64,000 nucleotides of DNA from Bacillota bacterium (GCA_023418475.1 JAEZZO010000049.1:62001-126000); one strand, 5' to 3'; positions 45,666 through 54,694 are shown, numbered from the stretch's first letter. The notes: a model not told the origin generated them from the letters alone. Made by a program: numbers and translations.

Positions 45666-47163
45666 TTTCTATTCCTCCTTTCAATATGGTTACGAATTTT
45701 CCTTTGTTAACAACTACAACATCAGAACCTTTTATGTAAAATTGAGCATCGCCATCCTGGCCTCTCCATGATCCTTTGACAACCTCATCCTTATTCGTGA
45801 TAATATCGTCAATGATCCGGCTCATTTTATTTCTATCCGTTTGCTTGCTCGGATTTAGTCCATAATCCTTTGCATGTTTACCTATCTTTTTACCAAACTG
45901 CTTATCATCTCTTATTATACTGCTTTGTGGAGGTTTTGCAAGTCCTTTTCCACCGCTAACCCTACCAAGTCCATCCGCATATATTCGTTCCCTCTGCTGA
46001 GGTAATCCCATCTTCTCAGAAAACTCTTTATACTGCCTCATAGTTTCCCGGTAATGTATTTTAGCATTAATTATATCGTCATCTGATGCATTAGCACGCT
46101 CCAAAAGCTTTATGTCCTGCCTCTGTTTACGCATCAAAGTTTCAAGCTGGCGTTGGCGTTGAGTGGCTTCATACGAGGTATATTCTTTCTCCTTATACTT
46201 CTTTGGTGTATTTTCCTTTGCATTCATCTTATCCAGTTGCTCATCTGTATAGAGACGGGTGGATATACCAGGAATAAAAGCATGATAAGAATGGTAACAA
46301 TTAACACCACACAGTCCCAATAACTCGCCATATCCAGTAGCCTCAATAAAATCCGAATATTCTTCCTCTGGTTTGCGGTCACCCATACGATTCCAATGAT
46401 AAACTCGTCCTTGCCATCCTTGGTGATTATTGATACCCTCTCCGGTTCGGGCAGTAGCATGCCAGGATACTTCTACATAATTCGTTCCCAGAGCATCCAT
46501 ATTCATTTGAGTGATCTGACTAGTAACCTGTGTAACACCGGTCATAACAGCTCTACGAGTTGCTACCTCAATCCGGTTTGAATGTCCGCTTTCATAATCA
46601 ACCGATCGCACTCCGGATTTAGTCATTTCCTGAATTGCCTTTTTAACTGTCTTATTATAATCAAATGCTCCAGTAGTAATATCCATCATAGCACCATCAA
46701 GCGTACGCTGAAAGTATTCCGCCATTGGTGTATACACCGTCTTACCATTCATATCAATAGCAAATCCGGTTGTTCGAGTTATGTTCTCCATTTCGGTTTT
46801 CGTTTGCCTTCTGACAGCTTCTACAAGCTGTTGCAAAGGAGCATTCTCACGATAAGGAGTATGAGGCACCTCAACCGAATCATACAATCTCTTGTTCTGC
46901 GCATAGCCTTCCTGGATGATTTCATCATATATTCGATCTATCTCTGCATCGGCAAGTTTAAGCTTGTCCTGGATGGCTTTACGGATTGTCTCACTGGATA
47001 AACCAATCCGACTTAATTGGTATATTTCATAATCTGCAGTACGAGATATACTGTTGATCATATTAATCCGATCTATTACATCGCTCATGATGTTCATTGA
47101 GAGCTCAATCATAAGCCGTTGGATCTCAAGCGGGATCTGTTCAAGTTCTGAAGGCGTAAACAT
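45628..47163 (-). CDS. phage minor capsid protein 2 (MuF-like) with C-terminal nuclease-like extension
   Basis: 511 aa. Residues about 1-300 match phage minor capsid protein 2/MuF proteins, which are bound to the portal inside the head (RRAVMTGVTQVTSQITQMN, YVEVSWHATARTGEGINNHQGWQG, LLGLCGVNCYHSYHAFIPG). A charged helical linker (about 315-410) leads to a C-terminal domain of about 80 aa (KHAKDYGLNPSKQTDRNKM, VKGSWRGQDGDAQFYIKGSD, VVVVNKGKFVTILKGG). That domain resembles the BECR-type (Barnase/EndoU/colicin E5-D/RelE) nucleases known from phage head proteins. Function of the C-terminus is inference; it could be a toxin delivered with DNA. Confidence 0.85.
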   Translation of the reverse strand: MFTPSELEQIPLEIQRLMIELSMNIMSDVIDRINMINSISRTADYEIYQLSRIGLSSETIRKAIQDKLKLADAEIDRIYDEIIQEGYAQNKRLYDSVEVPHTPYRENAPLQQLVEAVRRQTKTEMENITRTTGFAIDMNGKTVYTPMAEYFQRTLDGAMMDITTGAFDYNKTVKKAIQEMTKSGVRSVDYESGHSNRIEVATRRAVMTGVTQVTSQITQMNMDALGTNYVEVSWHATARTGEGINNHQGWQGRVYHWNRMGDRKPEEEYSDFIEATGYGELLGLCGVNCYHSYHAFIPGISTRLYTDEQLDKMNAKENTPKKYKEKEYTSYEATQRQRQLETLMRKQRQDIKLLERANASDDDIINAKIHYRETMRQYKEFSEKMGLPQQRERIYADGLGRVSGGKGLAKPPQSSIIRDDKQFGKKIGKHAKDYGLNPSKQTDRNKMSRIIDDIITNKDEVVKGSWRGQDGDAQFYIKGSDVVVVNKGKFVTILKGGIENARIKNARGRKV

Positions 47164-47176
47164 AAGTAGCCACCCC

Positions 47177-48547
47177 CTACATAATTACATCGGCCGGGAT
47201 ATTGATTTTTGTAGCAGCTGTAGTCTCATCTTCCCCATACCACTTCATACGATATTCAAGGAGAGTCATAGCCCCCATAGCCACTTCCAGTCTGTCTTGA
47301 TTGCGCTCCTCCACGTTATCAGTGACAATACTATCATCCCAATCAAAGGACACATCATAATTACCTTCGGGTGCTAATTCTTCAGCACTTATCCAGTAAT
47401 CAATAGCGTCCAGGAGATCTATTAGTGCCCTCTGTAACGCCTGCTGAATATCAGACACAGTTGTATATGACCTTTGCTTACTTGCTTTTACCTCCTCGGC
47501 TGTCTTTTCCACCTCCTGAACATCAGAAAGGGTTCCATATGCTAATCCACTGTCAAACTCAATTCCGCGGAGCAGCTGATTATATCCGTGGTAATAGGAC
47601 TCATCGCGTATATCAGGGCTGAAGGTATCTAAAAACGGCTTGTCTGCTGCACCCGTATTATACTCAAAGGTTCGGTATAACCGTTCTCTTCCTCCCGGAT
47701 ATTCAAATTTATCATTTGTCTTGTCGTATTTAAGCAATGATGAGGCAAGATGTACTGCTGTTTCTTTGCTGTCATATTCCCAATCGATTTGATTGAACCT
47801 CTTATCAGCGATTTTAATACGTCTTGCAGCTCTACTAAACACAGATACCCCAAGGGGACTATCCGGATCAACATTGTTAGCTACCGGAACCTTGAAAAAT
47901 CCAATAGTAAGCTTTTCAGCACCCTGCAGTATCCCATATGGTTCAATGTCTTCCCATTGCTTTACTGCTGTTAGAGAAACCTCACTTCCTAACGTTGCAC
48001 CTGTTTTACTCAGATAAGCAAAATTATATACCTCAACATAACCGCTTTTTAGGGAATGCAGCTCCACCCTGGTATAGATTTCTTTCCCTCGTGTATATTG
48101 TTCCGTAAATGCACATTGAGTTATGTTACCATTGCTATCAAATGTAATCGGGTAAAAGCTATCAGCCGCATTATATTGTATCGTTATTGTGCCATTTGAT
48201 GGGTACGGCTTAAAAACCATACTGCCTTTAGCACAACCATACTCTACCTGCTTACGTAAACCCGCTAAGACAATTTTATATATCTCATTGATATAATCGG
48301 CTCTGGGGCTGCCGGTAACCTCTGATTTAAGCTCCAGCGTTACCAGACGAGCTAATTCGCTTGCTACTGATGAGGGTATTCCTGCTGACTCTTGATCCTT
48401 CGAAAGCCAGGGTGCCCGGTTGCAGTACATAAGGTCCCATAGCTCTATAGCATGCTGCATCGTAGTAGATACATTAATACCATCAAGCTTAAGACTCTTA
48501 TCGGCTACAAGCTTATTCAAGCATTCCACCATCTTACTATATTTCAT
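47177..48547 (-). CDS. phage portal protein (SPP1 Gp6-like)
   Basis: 456 aa. LDGINVSTTMQHAIELWDLMYCNRAPWL, VEYGCAKGSMVFKPYPSNG, SPLGVSVFSRAARRIKIADKRFNQIDWEYD and a C-terminal DFSWDDS-like clip region fit the SPP1-type portal. It forms the DNA entry ring at one capsid vertex. It sits between the large terminase and the MuF gene, the normal order. Confidence 0.92.
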   Translation of the reverse strand: MKYSKMVECLNKLVADKSLKLDGINVSTTMQHAIELWDLMYCNRAPWLSKDQESAGIPSSVASELARLVTLELKSEVTGSPRADYINEIYKIVLAGLRKQVEYGCAKGSMVFKPYPSNGTITIQYNAADSFYPITFDSNGNITQCAFTEQYTRGKEIYTRVELHSLKSGYVEVYNFAYLSKTGATLGSEVSLTAVKQWEDIEPYGILQGAEKLTIGFFKVPVANNVDPDSPLGVSVFSRAARRIKIADKRFNQIDWEYDSKETAVHLASSLLKYDKTNDKFEYPGGRERLYRTFEYNTGAADKPFLDTFSPDIRDESYYHGYNQLLRGIEFDSGLAYGTLSDVQEVEKTAEEVKASKQRSYTTVSDIQQALQRALIDLLDAIDYWISAEELAPEGNYDVSFDWDDSIVTDNVEERNQDRLEVAMGAMTLLEYRMKWYGEDETTAATKINIPADVIM

Positions 48548-48557
48548 CTTCTCACCT

Positions 48558-49811
48558 CTATTCGTACCGGATAAACCGGCTTATATCTCGTTCAAATGTA
48601 TATTCAAACGCATCTAAACTATCTATGTCACTGGTACCATCATCTAATCGTTCGTCCTCTGTCAGGTTCTTAGGGTTCCAGATGGCGGTTGTAAGTGCAT
48701 CCTCAAGTGTTTTACATTGATCTCGCATATAAAAAAAGCGCTGCTGGCTTAGCATACGCTGGGTAAATCTTATTCTGTCAATGATCATTGTTTTGAGTGC
48801 ATTTTCAATCCTTAACCAACTTAGTCCGCCTTTTCTTGCTGCGGTCCTAAGTCCTGCAATAAGCGTTTGCTCTGCACTATCACAGTATACATGAGTGATA
48901 AATCCGTACAAGTTGATAATTTTGAGACAAAAGTCAATAAATAACTGACCGAGCTTATCAGGATCAATACCGCCATTCTTACTCATATGCCGTTCACTGG
49001 CCAGGGAAATAACGTTTTGATACCCCCTTGTGTAGGCCGTTGCAGAAAAGGCATGACCGGATCCTGATCCACCGAAGTCCACACCAATGTTAATCTCCAT
49101 GATGTTCTTTGGTTTTTCAGTTAGCGCATAAGGGTTATTTCCGCTACCAGAAATTGCATCGCACAATAATCGGTAAATGGATCCTTCTGCGGCTACCCAA
49201 CGCCCCAGAATATATCTATCATAAAGGACGGTACCCTTATATTCCTTGCATAGCTCTTCAACGAATTTCGGATCCAGGAAAGGATTATCAAATATATTGT
49301 ACTGCTGACAATAAATATCAACATCGCTATCAATAAATGTCTTAAACCAGTGTTGCGGTGCTCCAGGGTTGCATGCACCATCAAAACAGGAATATGACTT
49401 ATCCAAACGAGACTTAAGCATGTTAAAAACATCTTGGTTCCAGTCGGTGATTTCATCTCCATAACAGTACTTTATAGAGGATCCTCTGATTTTGGATACC
49501 TGGCTGATCTTTTCAGCACCCAGGCAATATACATCTTCTCCAAACATCTTACAGACGTTTTCTGAATTGATATCCCCAACCAATTTAGGACCCCATATTT
49601 GTTGTAATGGTTCAACTATATTACGCTTTAATGTTCCCTTAGATACTCCAAGCAAAACAACATGCCCTGGCTTGCCGATCCGATTTCGGATCCGCTTCGG
49701 TATTACATAATAATCCATGTATGTCTTGCCCGATCTGGTCGCACCGGTCTTAATATTCCATCGATGATCAGCATTCTGAAAGAATTCATCCTGCTTAACT
49801 GAAAAGGGCAT
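48558..49811 (-). CDS. terminase large subunit (PBSX type)
   Basis: 417 aa packaging motor. Walker A-like TGATRSGKTYMDYY (about 22-35), Walker B with YCYGDEITDW (about 115), and RNase H-type nuclease residues beginning at INIGVDFGGSGSGHAF (about 240) and VYCDSAEQTLIAG. Start ATG abuts the stop of the small subunit. PBSX-type enzymes are associated with headful or pac-type packaging. Confidence 0.93.
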   Translation of the reverse strand: MPFSVKQDEFFQNADHRWNIKTGATRSGKTYMDYYVIPKRIRNRIGKPGHVVLLGVSKGTLKRNIVEPLQQIWGPKLVGDINSENVCKMFGEDVYCLGAEKISQVSKIRGSSIKYCYGDEITDWNQDVFNMLKSRLDKSYSCFDGACNPGAPQHWFKTFIDSDVDIYCQQYNIFDNPFLDPKFVEELCKEYKGTVLYDRYILGRWVAAEGSIYRLLCDAISGSGNNPYALTEKPKNIMEINIGVDFGGSGSGHAFSATAYTRGYQNVISLASERHMSKNGGIDPDKLGQLFIDFCLKIINLYGFITHVYCDSAEQTLIAGLRTAARKGGLSWLRIENALKTMIIDRIRFTQRMLSQQRFFYMRDQCKTLEDALTTAIWNPKNLTEDERLDDGTSDIDSLDAFEYTFERDISRFIRYE

Positions 49812-50525
49812 TTATACAACCCCCTTAATCTCACTAAGAACTTCGTCCAGACGTTTTAGTTCTTCCTGATTATCCGATCCGGAGAGCCTATCTGTCTGGG
49901 CCTTAACAAGTTTAATACGCTGCTTCTGTTCCTCCGTGGCTAGTTCCCAGTTATTGTGTAGCAGCTCATCATATTGTTTTATCATGGATCTTAATTCGCC
50001 CATGGCTCTGGACTGGGCTTTCAGGAAGGTTGCATGTTTATCCCATGCTTGCTGTACTTCCCATTTTTCACTGTCGATATTACCGGAACCTTCACCAACC
50101 TTTTCAATAGTCTTGTCTTTCTGATCCTTCACATACATCAGCTTCTGGGCTCTAACTATAGCAGTATATTGCAGCTGGATATTATCCCAGAGCAGATCAA
50201 GTGGATCCGAATGCTGGATGCTTTGCATGATCTCAGCCGTCTCAGGAGGAAGCCATTTAGCAAAGAAGCCATGACGCTCAGAATTCTTATTTCCCTCCGG
50301 AGCTCCATGGCCTACTGCATTCTTATTACCAGGCTGACCACCTTTTTCTTTTTCCGAACGTTCGCTTTTCTTTACCGAGCGTTCGGTATCCCATTTATGA
50401 GTACTCTTCCAACGGCGGACCGTCCCTTCCGGAAGGTTTAGTTGACTTGCAATCTCAACCAATTTCAATCCGCTTTTGAATAATTTATATGCTTTATCAT
50501 ATCTTTCATCCGGCGCTCTTGCCAA
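49812..50525 (-). CDS. terminase small subunit (PBSX type)
   Basis: 237 aa. N-terminal DNA-binding helix-turn-helix (KLFKSGLKLVEIASQLNLPEGTVRRWKSTHKW), a basic region with KKGERSEKEKGGQPGNKNAVGHG-like Gly/Asn motifs typical of this family, then a helical oligomerisation domain. It recognises the packaging site. TTG start with GAGGTGGTGAGGC upstream. Confidence 0.88.
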   Translation of the reverse strand: MARAPDERYDKAYKLFKSGLKLVEIASQLNLPEGTVRRWKSTHKWDTERSVKKSERSEKEKGGQPGNKNAVGHGAPEGNKNSERHGFFAKWLPPETAEIMQSIQHSDPLDLLWDNIQLQYTAIVRAQKLMYVKDQKDKTIEKVGEGSGNIDSEKWEVQQAWDKHATFLKAQSRAMGELRSMIKQYDELLHNNWELATEEQKQRIKLVKAQTDRLSGSDNQEELKRLDEVLSEIKGVV

Positions 50526-50673
50526 GCCTCACCACCTCTAATTCGTTTGTTTTGGGTATAAGAAAAGCCAATAACCGAGTTTTTTAATTTAATTGTTATA
50601 TTTATTATGTATATTTTTTTGCCACTCAACCAATAATATTGATATACCCATTTATTAGAAGAGTGGCGATTAA
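50526..50673. other. non-coding stretch upstream of the late operon
   Basis: Very AT-rich DNA between the terminase small subunit and a 34-codon ORF. The late promoter probably lies in 50526-50950, but no -35/-10 pair stands out enough to be called. Confidence 0.35.
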
Positions 50674-50778
50674 TTACTTCTTCTTGGACTTGTTGTAATA
50701 ATATAACAGTATTATATAAGACAAGTCCGGAAGAATACTGGCATTAATCACTGTGTTTATAAAGATGTTTATTTTCAT
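50674..50778 (-). CDS. 34-aa hydrophobic peptide, possible type I toxin-like membrane peptide
   Basis: AGGAG lies 8 bp before an ATG that opens 34 codons: a hydrophobic stretch (INIFINTVINASILPDLSYI) ending YNKSKKK. One short membrane helix with a basic tail resembles small toxic or regulatory membrane peptides. It stands alone upstream of the terminase genes. It is too short to classify with certainty and could be non-functional. Confidence 0.45.
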   Translation of the reverse strand: MKINIFINTVINASILPDLSYIILLYYYNKSKKK

Positions 50779-50945
50779 TTTTTCATCTCCTAAATACAAT
50801 TTTATAATGCCTTTTTAGCTTTTGCAAAATCAAGATAATTATGCATAATTGAACTAACATTATTGTAATATTATAAGTATCCATATAGCCAGAAGCTGAA
50901 TATATTAATCATCCCTCAAAGAGCTTTATCCTTTTAATTACCAGA

Positions 50946-50968
50946 AGAAAAGCACCCCAAAGGATGCT
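50946..50968 (-). terminator. Rho-independent terminator of the membrane-protein gene pair
   Basis: AGCATCC pairs with GGGTGCT around TTTG, followed by TTTTCTTCT on the minus strand. Confidence 0.75.
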
Positions 50969-50991
50969 CTCACTCATATACATATCAAATT

Positions 50992-51567
50992 TTACTCATC
51001 TTCGTCTATTGGTTTTACCGAGTCTTCCATCTGTTGTTTAATTTTAATCACTTTATCACAGGTATATATTTTTTTAGGTACATATAAATATGATAACAAT
51101 TGAATCATTTTACGTACTGAAAGTAAAAAATAAATAATACTAATAAATAATGAAAGCATTTCAAGTATAAAAAAATAGTTGCCAATATAAGTACTAAAAA
51201 CACTATTGATATTAATATTTATATTCACAACAAATAATAATGAAATAAATATCGATACGGAACCAAATATAATAGAATAACTGATTAAAGTATTTCTTTT
51301 AAGCAATATATCTGTACCCTTAAGTTTCTCAACTAATTGATCTCCTGATACACTTATCAAGATACCTAAATTAGTTAATGAAAACCCACTTAAAATAGAA
51401 TTAACAGTAAGTATCTTAAAATGATATTCAATCGGGTCTCTAATATTAATAACAAAGATATAAACATGAAAAATATTTCCTATTAAGCATATCAATAGGG
51501 ATATTATTAAAACAAAACAGACCTTTATATAATAATTTTTTTTGTATAGATACTTACTTAATTTCAT
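50992..51567 (-). CDS. four-helix membrane protein, unknown (cargo region)
   Basis: 191 aa with four long hydrophobic helices (about 12-36, 50-72, 88-112 and 125-148) and a C-terminal cytoplasmic tail (MIQLLSYLYVPKKIYTCDKVIKIKQQ). AT content is higher than in the phage structural genes. The ATG follows the stop of the gene before it by two bases, so the two are one unit. A small multi-helix membrane protein coupled to a soluble partner is a common plan for abortive-infection or superinfection-exclusion systems; no family recognised. Confidence 0.72.
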   Translation of the reverse strand: MKLSKYLYKKNYYIKVCFVLIISLLICLIGNIFHVYIFVINIRDPIEYHFKILTVNSILSGFSLTNLGILISVSGDQLVEKLKGTDILLKRNTLISYSIIFGSVSIFISLLFVVNINININSVFSTYIGNYFFILEMLSLFISIIYFLLSVRKMIQLLSYLYVPKKIYTCDKVIKIKQQMEDSVKPIDEDE

Positions 51568-51569
51568 TG

Positions 51570-52544
51570 CTAATCACCATCCGCTTTGTTAATTATTTCA
51601 AGTATAAGTTCATAATTCTGAACATAGGCCTTCATTAAACCCTCTTCAAATTGCTTTTTCATTTGTTTGCTTGTAAGTCCTACTTTTTTACCTACTGAAG
51701 TTTTGTACTTCTTGATATTAATTGGGTATGTAAAAAATTTAGCATGTAAATCATAATTACGAGTATTAAATTCGTCAGTCTTAGCTCGTATTATTGAACT
51801 TTCATAATAATCATTTTTCCTTTTTACTAAATCAATAATTTCTCTTACTTTGCTAGGTTTGTTTTCTATATTTTTATACGGTTCTTAACGTAAAATCAAT
51901 GTGGCCTTATGAACATTCTCATTTACAATTGTAGTAATTTCTTTTTCATCTAAATGTAATATTTCTTGCAAGTATTCCGCATTCGGTATAGGCACTTCAA
52001 ACTCATACCCTGTTATAACAGGAGCCTGAGATTTATATAATGCCTCAATTCCAGCCTTATTGGGAATATTCACAAACTCTATTTCATAATCTTTATTATA
52101 TTCCTCAAATATCCAATTTAAAATACGCGGTCCCGGTGCGCCCTGAGCATTAACAATCGAAATAACCCCTTTACTATAGTCAATGATAAAATAGGTAAAT
52201 ACTTCAATCCCTAATTTTCTCATTTCTGCATTTGTAAACACATCATTCGCGATATATGTAGAATAGTCTCTTCTTTGCATAGCACTATTTTCTTTCTTTT
52301 TACTTATACGCGCAAACATAAAATTATCTTTATCAACATCATAAATATCCAGTAAAATTTTGGGTTCATAACTATCTGGAGTTATTTTTGGTGTTAAATC
52401 TAACGTTTTGCACTCCTGTGTTTTAATACAATACTTATTAAATATATCGTTAAATATATTATTCAATTCTATCGGATTTAATACATCCTTTTTCTTTTTG
52501 TCAATTAAATTCATACTCCAAAATTCTACTGTTTTATCCGGCAT
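51570..52544 (-). pseudogene. cargo gene of unknown function interrupted by one in-frame stop
   Basis: ATG 52544 (after AGGAGGGGTAGT) opens MPDKTVEFWSMNLIDKKKKD. The frame meets TAA at 51885 but continues open in the same frame for another 104 codons to TAG at 51570, two bases before the next gene. Read through it is about 324 aa with YEPKILLDIYDVDKDNFMFARI and the C-terminal NIKKYKTSVGKKVGLTSK. Its size and start recall a family I know as DUF6731, unverified. The stop could be CAA-to-TAA. The upstream part alone (219 aa) could still be made. Confidence 0.65.
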
Positions 52545-52703
52545 ACTACCCCTCCTATGTATTGTTTCCAACATTATACACCTACTGGAAATAACATTCA
52601 ATATCATTGGGGAAATTATGACATAATATGGTGTGTTTTGGTATATATCTATAATACAAACATTTGTTCTGATTTGCAATAGCATTAATCAGCTATATAT
52701 AGC

Positions 52704-52738
52704 AATAAAAAGGCACCCAGCCGTAGCCAAATGCCTTT
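52704..52738 (-). terminator. terminator downstream of the tRNA-like gene
   Basis: Minus strand AAAGGCA pairs with TGCCTTT around a 16-nt loop, then TTATTG. Confidence 0.75.
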
Positions 52739-52740
52739 AT

Positions 52741-52782
52741 CAAGGGGAGAGTATTGATTGTCCCTCTGAGAGAGTGAGGAAA
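52741..52782. repeat. 42-bp element, copy 1 of 2 (flanking the Kelch gene)
   Basis: AAGGGGAGAGTAT, then CCCTCTGAGAGAGTGAGGAAA. It matches a second copy at 54695-54734 (CCCTCTGGGGGAGTGAGGGAAA). Both contain a CCTC/GAGG hairpin and sit next to a terminator. Confidence 0.55.
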
Positions 52783-52854
52783 GGAATCGACAGGAGTCGG
52801 AACCTGCATCCATTTGCATACAGTCTATGCTCTGCCCTATTGAGCTACGATTCC
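52783..52854 (-). tRNA. degenerate tRNA-like gene
   Basis: 72 nt. A perfect 7-bp acceptor stem (GGAATCG/CGATTCC), TA, and a normal D-arm (GCTC, loop with GG, GAGC) are present. The anticodon arm cannot form five pairs, and the T-loop has eight bases (TTCCGACT) instead of seven. CTGTATG in the loop region resembles a Tyr-type CTGTA. It looks like a phage tRNA that has decayed or been altered. Confidence 0.5.
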
Positions 52855-52857
52855 ATA

Positions 52858-52892
52858 TGTAAAAGGCATCGTCTTTATTGTAACGATGCCTT
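52858..52892 (-). terminator. Rho-independent terminator of the Kelch gene
   Basis: AAGGCATCGT pairs with ACGATGCCTTTT around an 8-nt loop on the minus strand, directly after the stop codon at 52899. Confidence 0.85.
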
Positions 52893-52898
52893 AATTCA

Positions 52899-54509
52899 TT
52901 ATTCGATATTATAATCTTTTATTTCAAAACTTTCTATATTGTCATACTTGATGTATTCATACCTGTTAATAAAAGGCTTAACATTACTGTGCTTAGGCAT
53001 TTTAAAATATGACTTTCCAGTACCATCTGATTTACTATCATACCAAGTTATAAACTTATCAATTTCATCAGCCGATAAATCGTATTCTTTTTCTTTTGAA
53101 TTATTGAATGATATTACCAATATTGCTCTATTTCCTGTTATTTCAGAAGATTTTGTAAGTGTTGCTGATGCTTCATTTGAGTTAGGGCTTTCTATATCTG
53201 ATTTTACTGCCGATACGACATAATAATAAGTCTTTCCATAATCAGCCTTTGTATCATTAAATGTAACCGCTGATCCAGATGCTGAGGATATAGTTGTATA
53301 TGGGCCGCCCGCTGTTTCGGAACGTTTTATATTATAGCCTGTCACTCCATCTACTGCATCCCAGGTAAGCTTAATTTGCGTGGTATTGGCCCCTGCTGCT
53401 AAGCTAGTAGGTGCTGATAATTCTTCTGGTATGGTTGAGTATGATTCAACAACATCGTAAAATTTTGAAATACCATCACTTCCTCCGAGCGCATATATTA
53501 TTTTATCTATTGTTACCACTTGACAATACCTTGCAATTGATATTGATGCTAATGATGACCACTTATTTGTTGTAGGGTCATATACCTCTACTGTATTAAC
53601 GGCTTGAGTATTATCACGTCCACTCAGCACATAAATTTTATCATCGATAGTAGTTGATTGGATAGAGCATCTTGGATTAGACATAGGACAAAGTATACTC
53701 CATGTATTCGTAACCGGATCATATGCTTCAACAGAAGCAGTGCATCCATTGGGAGTAGTTCCGCCCATAACATAAATCTTACCATTAACAACTTCAGACG
53801 TAAATGATTGATTTGCAATCGTCATTGATGATAATTGCGTCCATTTATTTGTAGCTGGGTCATATACTTCAACGGAAGCGGTAGGCTTCGATCCATTTGT
53901 TATGCCACCGATAGCATATATTTTATTATTTATAACTTTAGTTTGAAAAAAAGCTCTGGGTGTCGCCATAGAAGAAAGTGATTTCCATTTATTTGTAGTT
54001 GGGTCATATACTTCAACGGAAGCAGCGTATCCGTCTGATATATATCCGCCCATAACATAAATCTTGCCTTTAATAATTTCTAACTGAAATGACGCTCTTT
54101 CAATTGGCATAGGTGCAAGCTGAGACCACTTATTTATAACCGGATCATATACCTCAACAATATTACTTTTATTAGATCCGACATATCCACCGATAGTATA
54201 TATTTTATTATCAATAACTCCTACTTGAAAATTACTTCTTGGTACTAGCATAGGAGAAAGGAATTTCCATTTATTTGTGGCTTGGTCATATACTTCAACA
54301 GTATTTGTGTATGCGTTGCCATCATACCCACCAATAGCATATATCTTGCCATTAAGTACAACAGTTTGAAAACTACTTCGGGCTGTAGACATTGGAGCTT
54401 TTATTTCCCAAACATTTGTATTCTTCTCATCTGCATAACTTACAGCAGAAAACGTCAATCCAATAAGAAACATAAATACTAAAAATCCTATTACTTTTTT
54501 CAACTTCAT
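52899..54509 (-). CDS. secreted Kelch-repeat protein with FN3 domain
   Basis: 536 aa with a signal peptide (KKVIGFLVFMFLIGLTFSAVSYA). Seven Kelch repeats of about 48 aa (each with a form of VVNGKIYVMGG and VEVYDPATNKW) span about residues 30-365 and form a beta-propeller. One FN3 domain (about 368-455, NIKRSETAGGPYTT) follows, then a short C-terminal domain. The repeats differ by few residues, suggesting recent duplication. A likely secreted binding protein carried as phage cargo. Promoter and FN3 domain match the gene at 28331. Confidence 0.87.
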   Translation of the reverse strand: MKLKKVIGFLVFMFLIGLTFSAVSYADEKNTNVWEIKAPMSTARSSFQTVVLNGKIYAIGGYDGNAYTNTVEVYDQATNKWKFLSPMLVPRSNFQVGVIDNKIYTIGGYVGSNKSNIVEVYDPVINKWSQLAPMPIERASFQLEIIKGKIYVMGGYISDGYAASVEVYDPTTNKWKSLSSMATPRAFFQTKVINNKIYAIGGITNGSKPTASVEVYDPATNKWTQLSSMTIANQSFTSEVVNGKIYVMGGTTPNGCTASVEAYDPVTNTWSILCPMSNPRCSIQSTTIDDKIYVLSGRDNTQAVNTVEVYDPTTNKWSSLASISIARYCQVVTIDKIIYALGGSDGISKFYDVVESYSTIPEELSAPTSLAAGANTTQIKLTWDAVDGVTGYNIKRSETAGGPYTTISSASGSAVTFNDTKADYGKTYYYVVSAVKSDIESPNSNEASATLTKSSEITGNRAILVISFNNSKEKEYDLSADEIDKFITWYDSKSDGTGKSYFKMPKHSNVKPFINRYEYIKYDNIESFEIKDYNIE

Positions 54510-54548
54510 CTTTTGCGTCCTCCAATTACTTTCTATATCACTATTAAT

Positions 54549-54599
54549 TAATAAGCGCTTATTACTTACTTATTATACCTTTACAAGTAAATTTTACAA
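54549..54599 (-). promoter_or_regulatory. promoter with palindromic operator (Kelch gene)
   Basis: Minus strand: -35 TTGTAA (54599-54594), 16-bp spacer, -10 TATAAT (54577-54572), 7 bp, then the perfect 16-bp palindrome TAATAAGCGCTTATTA (54564-54549). The spacing is the same as at 29646-29696, and a TGTCAATAAT block precedes both by the same distance. Confidence 0.7.
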
Positions 54600-54651
54600 T
54601 AATAAATATTAATTATTGACATATTTTAACACTAATAAATCCATAATAATA

Positions 54652-54690
54652 CTTCAAAAGCCGCTTAAGTATTATCTGCTTAAGCGGCTT
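54652..54690 (-). terminator. Rho-independent terminator of the early operon
   Basis: AAGCCGCTTAAG pairs with CTTAAGCGGCTT around GCAGATAATA-type loop, then TTGAAGTATT on the minus strand, after the late-regulator gene. Confidence 0.85.
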
Positions 54691-54694
54691 ACAT

